6,586 nt of DNA. It comes from an uncultured Hyphomicrobiales bacterium (lineage in GTDB: Bacteria; Pseudomonadota; Alphaproteobacteria; Rhizobiales; Aestuariivirgaceae). The notes below the pieces were generated by a model that was given only the letters and a program-made list of their open reading frames with translations, was not told the origin of the DNA and made no database searches. Within the stretch, counting starts at the first letter, position 1, and every line of letters starts with the position of its first letter. The stretch lies in NCBI GenBank assembly GCA_903930095.1, contig CAIYXE010000038.1, positions 1 through 6,586 of the forward strand, read 5' to 3'. Both the position numbers and the translations under genes were made by a program. Of this stretch, positions 1 to 6,586 are shown piece by piece.

Positions 1-102
1 CGGACGGGAGAAGGGACTCGTGGTGAGAATTCCCTTCTCCCGTCGCATCGCGATGGGAGAAGGTGCCCGAAGGGCGGATGAGGGCCTCTCACCGCGAGGC
101 CC
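1..102. repeat. Mosaic intergenic repeat with inverted repeats (RIME/REP-like)
   Basis: This non-coding stretch downstream of tyrS is built from inverted repeats. A perfect 14-bp inverted repeat has arms at 3-16 and 31-44 with a 14-nt loop. The core GGGAGAAGG occurs at 6-14, in inverse orientation at 33-41, and again at 55-63, so the middle arm can pair with either neighbour. The segment also holds a 10-bp palindrome (46-55) and a small hairpin (GCCC-GAA-GGGC, 65-75). Short mosaic elements with such cores and a GGATGAGGG end are familiar in intergenic regions of rhizobia and relatives (RIME-type or REP-like). That family assignment is from memory. The element may continue left of the window. 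No ORF is visible. Confidence 0.6.
82..102 (-). terminator. Possible tyrS 3' stem-loop, no U-tract
   Basis: A perfect 7-bp GC-rich inverted repeat (GGGCCTC / GAGGCCC) with a 7-nt loop begins 9 nt after the tyrS stop codon, reading on the minus strand. It could end or protect the tyrS transcript. No T-run follows on the minus strand, so it is not a canonical intrinsic terminator. It also abuts the mosaic repeat and may simply be part of it. Confidence 0.35.
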
Positions 103-111
103 GCCCCAACC

Positions 112-1353
112 CTAGGCCGGCTTCACCAGCACATGCTTCTTCTTGCCCATGGAAAGCTTGATCACGCCATCCGCCAGCAATGCCTTCGTCAGCGTCAGCT
201 TCTCGTCTGATACCGCCTGGTCGTTGACGCGCACGGCGCCGCCCTGAACTGAGCGGCGTGCCTCGCCGTTGGATGTGGCAAAGCCCGCCGCCACCAGTGC
301 CGCCAGCAGTCCGGTGCCTTGGCCGAGGTCGAGGGTGATCGTCGGAAGCCCCGCAGCACTCTGGCCTTCCTCGAAGGTGCGCCGCGCCGTTTCCGCGGCC
401 TCATCCGCTGCCGCGCGTCCGTGCAGCATGGCGGTGGCTTCGGTCGCCAGCAGTTTCTTCGCCTCGTTGATCTCGGAGCCGCCGAGCGCGCCCAGCTTCG
501 CGATCTCGTCCAGCGGCATCTCGGTATAGAGCTTCAGGAAGCGCGTCACATCCGCATCTTCGGCATTGCGCCAGTACTGCCAGTAGTCATAGGGCGAGAG
601 CATGTCGGCGTTGAGCCACACGGCACCCGCCGCCGTCTTGCCCATCTTGGCGCCCGAAGAGGTGGTGAGCAGCGGCGTGGTCAGCGCGAACAGCTGGCGC
701 TGGTCGCAGCGGCGGCCAAGCTCGATGCCGTTCACGATGTTGCCCCACTGGTCGGAGCCGCCCATCTGCAGCACGCAGTTCTGCCGGCGGGACAGTTCGA
801 GGAAGTCATAGGCCTGCAGGATCATGTAGTTGAATTCGAGGAAGGTGAGCGGCTGCTCGCGCTCCAGCCTGAGCTTCACCGAATCGAAGCTCAGCATCCG
901 GTTGATGGTGAAGTGCACGCCATAGTCGCGCAGGAAGTCGATGTAGTTCAGGTGATCGAGCCAATCTGCATTGTTCACCATCCGCGCGTCGGTTGAGCCG
1001 TCCCCGAAGGTCAGGAACTGGGTGAACACCTGGCGGATGCCCGCAAGGTTGGTGGCGATCTGCTCCACGGTGAGGAGCTTGCGCGATTCATCCTTGAAGG
1101 ACGGGTCGCCGATCTTTGTGGTGCCGCCACCCATCAGCGCAATCGGCTTGTGCCCGGTCTTCTGCATCCAGCGCAGCATCATGATCTGCACCAGCGAGCC
1201 CGCATGCAGCGAGGAGGCGGTGGCATCGAAGCCGATATAGCCCGTGATCGTGCCCGCCTTCGCCTGTGCGTCCAGCGCCTCGGGGTCCGAGATCTGGTGG
1301 ATGAATCCGCGCTCGGAGAGTATGTTGAGGAAATCGGACTTGAACTGGCTCAT
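112..1353 (-). CDS. tyrS: Tyrosyl-tRNA synthetase
   Basis: Cytoplasmic class I aminoacyl-tRNA synthetase that activates tyrosine with ATP and charges tRNA-Tyr. The 413-aa product has family-typical length and order. A Rossmann catalytic domain carries the HIGH-type motif as HAGS (about residues 50-53), followed by a [13 protein letters not shown] segment. A tyrosine-pocket region YMILQAYDF lies near 176-184, MGGSDQWGN near 197-205, and the KMSKS loop appears as KMGKT (236-240). A C-terminal S4-type RNA-binding domain spans roughly 340-413 ([15 protein letters not shown]). The start is set at MSQFKSDF (1353). An in-frame ATG at 1413 would add 20 atypical residues and lies inside the likely -35 box. 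The ribosome binding site is weak (GAG 6 nt before the ATG). The gene diverges from anmK. Stop is TAG. Confidence 0.96.
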   Translation of the reverse strand: MSQFKSDFLNILSERGFIHQISDPEALDAQAKAGTITGYIGFDATASSLHAGSLVQIMMLRWMQKTGHKPIALMGGGTTKIGDPSFKDESRKLLTVEQIATNLAGIRQVFTQFLTFGDGSTDARMVNNADWLDHLNYIDFLRDYGVHFTINRMLSFDSVKLRLEREQPLTFLEFNYMILQAYDFLELSRRQNCVLQMGGSDQWGNIVNGIELGRRCDQRQLFALTTPLLTTSSGAKMGKTAAGAVWLNADMLSPYDYWQYWRNAEDADVTRFLKLYTEMPLDEIAKLGALGGSEINEAKKLLATEATAMLHGRAAADEAAETARRTFEEGQSAAGLPTITLDLGQGTGLLAALVAAGFATSNGEARRSVQGGAVRVNDQAVSDEKLTLTKALLADGVIKLSMGKKKHVLVKPA

Positions 1354-1385
1354 GGCACTCGAACTTTCGGGGAAAAGGCTGCGGG

Positions 1386-1413
1386 CTCTTAGCACGGAGG
1401 CCCTCCCTGTCAA
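1386..1413 (-). promoter_or_regulatory. Candidate tyrS promoter
   Basis: On the minus strand a perfect TTGACA (1413-1408) is followed after 16 bp by TAAGAG (1391-1386), a weak -10 matching three of six consensus bases. Transcription would begin around 1379, leaving a leader of about 25 nt before the ATG at 1353. A strong -35 with a loose -10 is common in alphaproteobacteria. The -35 lies over the proposed first codons of anmK on the other strand. Confidence 0.45.
1396..1400 (+). promoter_or_regulatory. Ribosome binding site that decides the anmK start
   Basis: GGAGG lies 6 nt upstream of the CTG at 1407, in good Shine-Dalgarno position. The ATG at 1437 has only GGGA ending 3 nt before it, too close to act. 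Together with the missing N-terminal strand in the ATG version, this favours initiation at CTG. Confidence 0.6.
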
Positions 1414-2513
1414 AACCGCTCGCCGCGCTGGGACTGATGTCGGGGACCTCGCTGGACGGCATCGACGTGGCCTGGCTCCGCACCGATGGCGAGGATGTGG
1501 TGGAGCGCGGCCCCGCCGCCACCTATCCCTATCGCCCTGACCAGCAAGCCCTGCTGCAGGACGCCCTTCGGCAGGCGAAGGTGCTTGAACAGCGCGACGC
1601 CCGTCCCGGCATCCTCGCCGCGGTCGAGCGGGAGCTGACCCTGTGGCACGCGGATGCCGTCGGGCGGTTCCTGGCGGAGACCGGCATGAAGGCCTCCGCC
1701 ATCGACGTCATCGGTTTCCACGGTCAGACCGTTATCCACCGGCCGGAGCGCCGCCTCACCGTCCAGCTCGGCCTGGGCGAGCTCCTCGCCAGCCGGACGG
1801 GCATCCCGGTCGTTTACGACCTCCGCGCGGCGGATGTTGCCGCAGGCGGCCAGGGGGCACCCCTGGTGCCGGTCTACCACCGTGCCCTAGCGTCAAACCT
1901 GAATGAGCGTCCGGTCGCCTTCGTCAACATCGGCGGGGTGGCCAACATGACCTGGATCGGGCAGGAGGGGGAGCTCGTCGCCTTCGACACCGGACCCGGT
2001 AACGCCCTCATCAATGACTGGTGCGAGAGACACACCGATGTGTCATTTGACCGTGACGGGGTTCTGGCATCGCGCGGGCATGTTGCTGCGGATGCGCTAC
2101 GGCAGCTACTCAAAAACAACTTTTTTGCGACCGCAGCACCCAAATCTCTCGACAGAAACGCGTTCGATTCATCGTTGCTCGATGGCCTCTCGCCGGAGGA
2201 TGGCGCCGCGACATTGACGCGCTTCACCGCCGCCACCATCGCCGGCAGCGCGAAGCTGGTGCCGGATGCGCCCCGGCTCTACATCATCTGCGGCGGTGGC
2301 AGGCTCAATTCCACCTTGATGCAGGACTTGCGGAATCTTCTGCAAGTCGATGTAATCGTTGCAGAAGATGTCGGTTTCAACGGTGATTCGATGGAAGCGG
2401 AGGCGTGGGCCTACCTTGCGGTGCGCTGCCTGAGGGGATTGCCCATCACATTCCCCGGAACCACCGGCGCGCCGCGCCCGCTTCCGGCAGGTGTCCTCGC
2501 AAAAGCTGAGTGA
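1407..2513 (+). CDS. anmK: Anhydro-N-acetylmuramic acid kinase
   Basis: Cytosolic kinase of peptidoglycan recycling. It opens 1,6-anhydro-MurNAc and phosphorylates it with ATP to MurNAc-6-phosphate. The product is of the ASKHA-fold AnmK family. [12 protein letters not shown] forms the N-terminal phosphate loop (about residues 9-20 from the CTG), with [11 protein letters not shown] near 103-113. [18 protein letters not shown] (about 138-155) contains the likely catalytic Asp143. NIGGVAN (174-180), FDTGPGN (193-199), CGGGRLN (295-301) and [15 protein letters not shown] (326-340) follow. Starting at CTG 1407 gives 368 aa, essentially the length of E. coli AnmK, and restores the first beta strand ([11 protein letters not shown]). 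There is no in-frame ATG, GTG or TTG between the upstream stop at 1341 and the ATG at 1437. A start at 1437 would give 358 aa. anmK diverges from tyrS and converges on the hydrolase gene, 13 bp between stops. Confidence 0.94.
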   Translation: MSKPLAALGLMSGTSLDGIDVAWLRTDGEDVVERGPAATYPYRPDQQALLQDALRQAKVLEQRDARPGILAAVERELTLWHADAVGRFLAETGMKASAIDVIGFHGQTVIHRPERRLTVQLGLGELLASRTGIPVVYDLRAADVAAGGQGAPLVPVYHRALASNLNERPVAFVNIGGVANMTWIGQEGELVAFDTGPGNALINDWCERHTDVSFDRDGVLASRGHVAADALRQLLKNNFFATAAPKSLDRNAFDSSLLDGLSPEDGAATLTRFTAATIAGSAKLVPDAPRLYIICGGGRLNSTLMQDLRNLLQVDVIVAEDVGFNGDSMEAEAWAYLAVRCLRGLPITFPGTTGAPRPLPAGVLAKAE

Positions 2514-2526
2514 AATCAGTAACCTG

Positions 2527-3180
2527 TCAGAGCTGGCCTTCCGCCGCCAGGCGCTTGTCCAGATAGGTCGAGCAGGTCTTGGTGAGCTCGTCGATCTTGT
2601 CCTGGAAGAAGTGGTTGGCGCCCGCAATCACCTTGTGCTCGACCGAAATTCCCTTTTGAGTCTTGAGCTTGGACACCAGGCTGTGCACCGCCTCGGGCGA
2701 CGTCACCGTGTCCTTTTCGCCGTTGACGAAGAGGCCGGAGGCCGGGCAGGGGGCGAGGAAGGAGAAGTCATAGTGCTTGGCCAGCGGGGCGACCGAAATA
2801 AACCCTGATATTTCAGGCCTCCGCATCAGCAGCTGCATGGAAATCCATGCGCCGAAGGAGACCCCCGCGATCCAGCAGATCTTGGCCTCGCGGTTGAAAG
2901 ACTGCAGCCAGTCAAGCGCCGAGGCTGCGTCCGAAAGCTCGCCCGCGCCGTTTTCGAAGATTCCCTGGCTACGGCCTACACCTCTGAAATTAAAGCGTAA
3001 AACAGAAAACCCGCGGCTCTGGAACATCTGGTACATGGCATGCACGATGGGATTGTTCATCGTGCCCCCGAAGGTGGGGTGCGGGTGCAGCAGGATGGCG
3101 ATGGGAGAGCCTGCGGCCTTGGAGTGGTGGTAGCGCGCCTCGATGCGGCCTGCGGGCCCGCTGAAAATCACTTCCGGCAT
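2527..3180 (-). CDS. Alpha/beta hydrolase, COG2945-like
   Basis: A 217-aa soluble alpha/beta hydrolase. The N-terminal LLHPHPTFGGTMNN segment (residues 30-43, likely oxyanion region) and FNFRGVGRSQG (63-73) are hallmarks of the small COG2945-type hydrolases. The nucleophile elbow is GVSFG with Ser108. The likely acid is Asp157 in NGEKD and the likely base His190 in GANHFF, so the triad looks complete. No signal peptide or membrane segment is visible. The ATG at 3180 is preceded on its strand by GAGGA about 9 nt upstream. The substrate is unknown. It lies convergent with anmK and divergent from iscR, so its promoter must sit in the same intergenic region as the iron-related sites. Family assignment is confident, function is not. 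Confidence 0.88.
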   Translation of the reverse strand: MPEVIFSGPAGRIEARYHHSKAAGSPIAILLHPHPTFGGTMNNPIVHAMYQMFQSRGFSVLRFNFRGVGRSQGIFENGAGELSDAASALDWLQSFNREAKICWIAGVSFGAWISMQLLMRRPEISGFISVAPLAKHYDFSFLAPCPASGLFVNGEKDTVTSPEAVHSLVSKLKTQKGISVEHKVIAGANHFFQDKIDELTKTCSTYLDKRLAAEGQL

Positions 3181-3239
3181 GAAATCTGGTCCTCGTGGGG
3201 AGATGTCGGTGCAGGAAAATCCGGTGAACTGTCCACCAG

Positions 3240-3264
3240 ATAGTTGACTCCTGTACTCGGGTTT
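3240..3264 (+). promoter_or_regulatory. Predicted IscR type 1 binding site
   Basis: The left half, ATAGTTGACT (3240-3249), fits all ten positions of the E. coli type 1 half-site ATASYYGACT as I recall it. The right half, read on the opposite strand, is AAACCCGAGT and fits eight of ten. Over the 25-bp motif about 20 positions agree. The site covers the -35 of the iscR promoter, as expected for repression by cluster-loaded IscR. Downstream iscR encodes all the expected ligands, which fits autoregulation. Binding is inferred. Confidence 0.72.
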
Positions 3265-3272
3265 TCTATATC
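3244..3272 (+). promoter_or_regulatory. Predicted iscR-suf operon promoter
   Basis: TTGACT (3244-3249, five of six consensus bases) is followed after exactly 17 bp by TATATC (3267-3272, four of six). Transcription would start near 3279, giving a leader of about 84 nt before the iscR ATG. It is the best sigma-70-like pair seen in this intergenic region on the plus strand. Its -35 lies within the IscR site, and the Irr-type box begins 4 nt after its -10. Confidence 0.7.
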
Positions 3273-3275
3273 CTG

Positions 3276-3292
3276 TTTAGAATTATTCGAAA
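3276..3292 (+). promoter_or_regulatory. Predicted Irr box (iron control element)
   Basis: The sequence TTTAGAATTATTCGAAA matches the alphaproteobacterial iron control element TTTAGAA-N3-TTCTAAA at 13 of 14 defined bases, with a single T to G change in the right half. Irr is a Fur-family regulator active under iron or haem limitation. A site over the expected transcription start would normally repress. The consensus is known from rhizobia. That Irr acts here is inferred, and no irr gene is in the window. Confidence 0.7.
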
Positions 3293-3362
3293 CTGGCGCC
3301 CCCGCCTCCTGATCCAATGGCCTTTAGCACGGGTGAGGGGTTGAAAATCAAGGGTTTCGTAG

Positions 3363-3833
3363 ATGAAGATGAGCACCAAGGGCCGCTATGCCGTGATGGC
3401 GATGATCGATATCGCGGTTCATTCCGGCGGCGAGCCCATCTCGCTGGCGGAAATTGCTGAGCGGCAGGACATCAGCCAGGAATATCTGGAGCAGCTGTTC
3501 GGAAAGCTGCGGAAGCAGAAGCTGGTGGAAAGCGCGCGCGGTCCCGGCGGCGGCTACCGTCTTGCACGTGACATGCGGTTGATTCCGGTTGCCGAAATCA
3601 TTGCTGCCGTTGACGAAGAGTTGCATTTCACACGCTGCAACGGCGACGCCGTGGAAGGTTGCGTGAGGGGCGAGCGCTGCAACGCGCATGACCTGTGGTC
3701 CAGCCTCGGCCGGCAGATGATGAATTTCCTGGCATCGATTTCACTCGAGGACGTGGTCGAGAAGCGCAACCTGGCATTGGCCGCCACCATCAAGCAGGCC
3801 AAGGACCGCCACCCGGAGGGCCAGCCGGCGTGA
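3363..3833 (+). CDS. iscR: Rrf2-family Fe-S sensor regulator IscR
   Basis: Dimeric winged-helix repressor that senses Fe-S supply through a [2Fe-2S] cluster and controls cluster assembly genes. The 156-aa product aligns well with E. coli IscR: STKGRYAVMAM at the N-terminus, YLEQLFGKLRK (41-51) in the recognition region with Glu43 (the residue linked to type 1/type 2 site choice), and the wing RGPGGGYRL (59-67). Cluster ligands are Cys92, Cys100, Cys106 and His109. The Cys92-Cys100 gap has seven residues, against five in E. coli. RirA, as I recall, also has the seven/five spacing, but its N-terminal half differs and the His at Cys+3 is IscR-like. The ATG at 3363 aligns with the E. coli start and has AAGGG 8 nt upstream. 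It heads the operon and overlaps the next gene by 4 nt. Confidence 0.93.
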   Translation: MKMSTKGRYAVMAMIDIAVHSGGEPISLAEIAERQDISQEYLEQLFGKLRKQKLVESARGPGGGYRLARDMRLIPVAEIIAAVDEELHFTRCNGDAVEGCVRGERCNAHDLWSSLGRQMMNFLASISLEDVVEKRNLALAATIKQAKDRHPEGQPA

Positions 3834-4906
3834 GGAGCTACCTCGACCATAACGCAACGGCGAGCCTGCGCCCCGAGGCGCGGGATGCGATGGTTTGCGC
3901 AATGGATTGCACCGGCAATGCCTCTTCCATCCATGGCGAGGGGCGGGCTGCGCGGAAACTCATCGACGACGCGCGTGAACAGGTGGCCCGGGCGGTGGGG
4001 GTTATCGCGCCGATGGTGGTGTTCACCTCCGGCGGGAGCGAAGCCAACAACATGGCGCTGAAGGGCGCATCCGCCGAGCGGCTGATCGTGTCCGCCGTGG
4101 AGCACCCTTCGGTGCTGGAGGCGGCGAAGGCGTCTGGCAAGACGGTTGAGACGGTTCCGGTGGACGCCAATGGCATCGTCGACCTGGCGGCGCTGGAACG
4201 GATGCTGAATGGCCCGAAGGCGCTGGTGAGCGTGATGCTGGCCAATAATGAGACGGGCGTGATGCAGCCGGTGGCCGAGATCGTGCGCCTCGCCGCGGGG
4301 CACCTGGTGCACACGGATGCCGTTCAGGCGCTGGGCAAGGTGCCGGTGAATTTCGGGCTGCTGGGCGTTGATATGATGACGCTGTCGGCCCACAAGCTGG
4401 GCGCACCGGTGGGAGCAGGCGCGCTGGTGATCCGCGACGGGCTTGCGATCAATCCGCTGGTGCATGGCGGCGGGCAGGAGTTACGGCGCAGGGCGGGGAC
4501 AGAGAACCTCGCGGCGCTGGCGGGCTTCGGCGCGGTGGCCCAGGCAAAGATGAACGTGGCCGCGCTGCGCGACAGGCTGGAAGAGGCGCTGGAGGGTGCG
4601 GTGATCTTCGGGCGCGGCGCAGAGCGGCTGCCCAACACGACCTGCTTCGCCATGCCCGGCATGCATGCCGAGATGCTGCTGATGGCTCTCGACCTCGAAG
4701 GCATCGCCGTGTCGTCTGGTTCTGCCTGCTCGTCGGGCAAGGTTGCGACATCGCATGTGCTGGCTGCCATGGGTGTCGCACCTGAAATCTCCCGTGCCGC
4801 GCTCCGCGTATCACTGGGCTGGGATACCACGAACAACCACATCGACCATTTCATTGCCGCCTGGCGGAAGATCGTCTCCCGTCACAAGGCAAGGGCTGCT
4901 GCTTGA
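3830..4906 (+). CDS. Cysteine desulfurase, group I (IscS/NifS-like)
   Basis: PLP enzyme that takes sulphur from L-cysteine as a protein persulfide, leaving alanine, to feed Fe-S assembly. The 358-aa product begins YLDHNATA and has [10 protein letters not shown] (65-74), EHPSV with His92, ANNETG (139-143), HTDAVQ (161-166, Asp163 and Gln166), the PLP lysine Lys189 in SAHK, and RRRAGTEN. The catalytic loop SSGSACSSG places Cys300. The SSGSAC form marks group I (IscS/NifS) rather than SufS, which has RAGHHC. The start is GTG at 3830, overlapping the iscR stop as GTGA, with GGAGGG 9 nt upstream. Any ATG start further up would lie inside iscR with unrelated residues. It is shorter than E. coli IscS (about 404 aa). 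Rhizobial suf operons often carry such a gene before sufB (sufS2 in Agrobacterium), so no symbol is assigned. Confidence 0.94.
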   Translation: MRSYLDHNATASLRPEARDAMVCAMDCTGNASSIHGEGRAARKLIDDAREQVARAVGVIAPMVVFTSGGSEANNMALKGASAERLIVSAVEHPSVLEAAKASGKTVETVPVDANGIVDLAALERMLNGPKALVSVMLANNETGVMQPVAEIVRLAAGHLVHTDAVQALGKVPVNFGLLGVDMMTLSAHKLGAPVGAGALVIRDGLAINPLVHGGGQELRRRAGTENLAALAGFGAVAQAKMNVAALRDRLEEALEGAVIFGRGAERLPNTTCFAMPGMHAEMLLMALDLEGIAVSSGSACSSGKVATSHVLAAMGVAPEISRAALRVSLGWDTTNNHIDHFIAAWRKIVSRHKARAAA

Positions 4907-4913
4907 GGATATA

Positions 4914-6424
<1,511 letters not shown>

Positions 6425-6428
<4 letters not shown>

Positions 6429-6586
6429 CGACCCTGCTCAACATCGACAATCTGCATGTGAAGCTCGAAGACGAGGACCGCGAGATACTGCGTGGCCTGT
6501 CGCTCTCGGTGAAGCCGGGCGAGGTGCATGCCATCATGGGCCCCAACGGTTCCGGCAAGTCGACGCTCTCCTATGTACTGTCGGGC
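6425..6586 (+). CDS. sufC: Fe-S assembly ATPase SufC, 5' part
   Basis: ABC-type ATPase subunit of SufBCD, which drives cluster formation on SufB and SufD. Only 54 codons are present before the window ends. They begin [16 protein letters not shown], continue with [19 protein letters not shown], and contain an intact Walker A motif GPNGSGKST (residues 39-47). The ATG at 6425 overlaps the sufB stop as ATGA, with AAGGA 8 nt upstream, a typical translationally coupled arrangement. Signature motif, Walker B and the rest are outside the window. The position after sufB and the [14 protein letters not shown] sequence make SufC far more likely than another ABC ATPase. Confidence 0.95.

Larger units (their letters stand above)
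3181..3362. other. Divergent regulatory intergenic region
   Basis: This gap separates the leftward hydrolase gene from the rightward iscR operon. The left third (3181-3239) holds the hydrolase ribosome binding site, and I see no convincing promoter for that gene. The centre (3240-3292) holds the IscR site, iscR promoter and Irr box. The remainder (3293-3362) is the iscR leader, in which I see no strong hairpin or leader peptide. It is visibly more AT-rich around 3262-3292 than the flanking genes. Confidence 0.7.

Noticed and set aside
1354..1413. Longer tyrS start at 1413 adding 20 residues
   Set aside because: The extra residues are not like TyrS N-termini, and the codon falls inside the likely -35 box and over the anmK start.
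2100..2165. A-rich patch inside anmK
   Set aside because: The reading frame continues through conserved AnmK motifs on both sides. It encodes a variable loop region and shows no insertion signature.
2506..2519. Possible terminator between the convergent anmK and hydrolase genes (CTGA/TCAG)
   Set aside because: The stem is only 4 bp with no T-run, well within chance.
3203..3247. Possible 14-codon leader ORF before the suf promoter, preceded by GGGGAG
   Set aside because: It lies upstream of and into the -35 of the predicted promoter, so it would not be on the main transcript. It shows no regulatory codon run.
3554..4465. Long minus-strand ORF opposite iscR and the desulfurase
   Set aside because: It is antisense to clear genes, has low-complexity His/Arg-rich composition typical of GC-rich shadow frames, and has no recognisable motif.

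Overview
The window is GC-rich and densely coded, and looks like core chromosome of an alphaproteobacterium, most probably Rhizobiales or a close relative. This rests on the gene set, a mosaic intergenic repeat with GGGAGAAGG cores of the kind familiar from rhizobial genomes, an Irr-type iron control element, and an iscR/cysteine desulfurase/sufB/sufC gene order. The assignment is inference. No mobile element, phage gene, CRISPR array, tRNA or rRNA is visible.

Layout. Positions 1-111 hold a repeat-rich non-coding stretch with three GGGAGAAGG cores and several inverted repeats, lying downstream of tyrS. tyrS (tyrosyl-tRNA synthetase) runs leftward from 1353 to 112. Diverging from it is anmK (1,6-anhydro-N-acetylmuramic acid kinase, peptidoglycan recycling), running rightward to 2513. 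Its real start is probably a CTG codon at 1407, ten codons before the first ATG. An alpha/beta hydrolase of the COG2945-like type lies on the minus strand (3180-2527), convergent with anmK. A 182-bp intergenic region (3181-3362) separates it from the right-hand operon.

The right-hand operon is the start of a SUF iron-sulphur cluster assembly operon: iscR (Rrf2-family [2Fe-2S] sensor-repressor), a group I cysteine desulfurase, sufB (scaffold) and the first 54 codons of sufC (ATPase), cut by the window end. The genes are packed with a GTGA overlap, a 7-nt gap and an ATGA overlap, which suggests one transcript with translational coupling. The desulfurase would supply persulfide sulphur, SufB with SufC (and a SufD presumably beyond the window) would build the cluster, and IscR would sense cluster supply.

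The most informative regulatory region is the iscR promoter. A -35/-10 pair with 17-bp spacing has its -35 inside a good IscR type 1 site. A near-perfect Irr box (iron control element) sits just after the -10, over the expected transcription start. This suggests separate inputs from Fe-S status and iron/haem status. I found no gene that looks like a new biological system. The points worth checking are regulatory or about gene starts.
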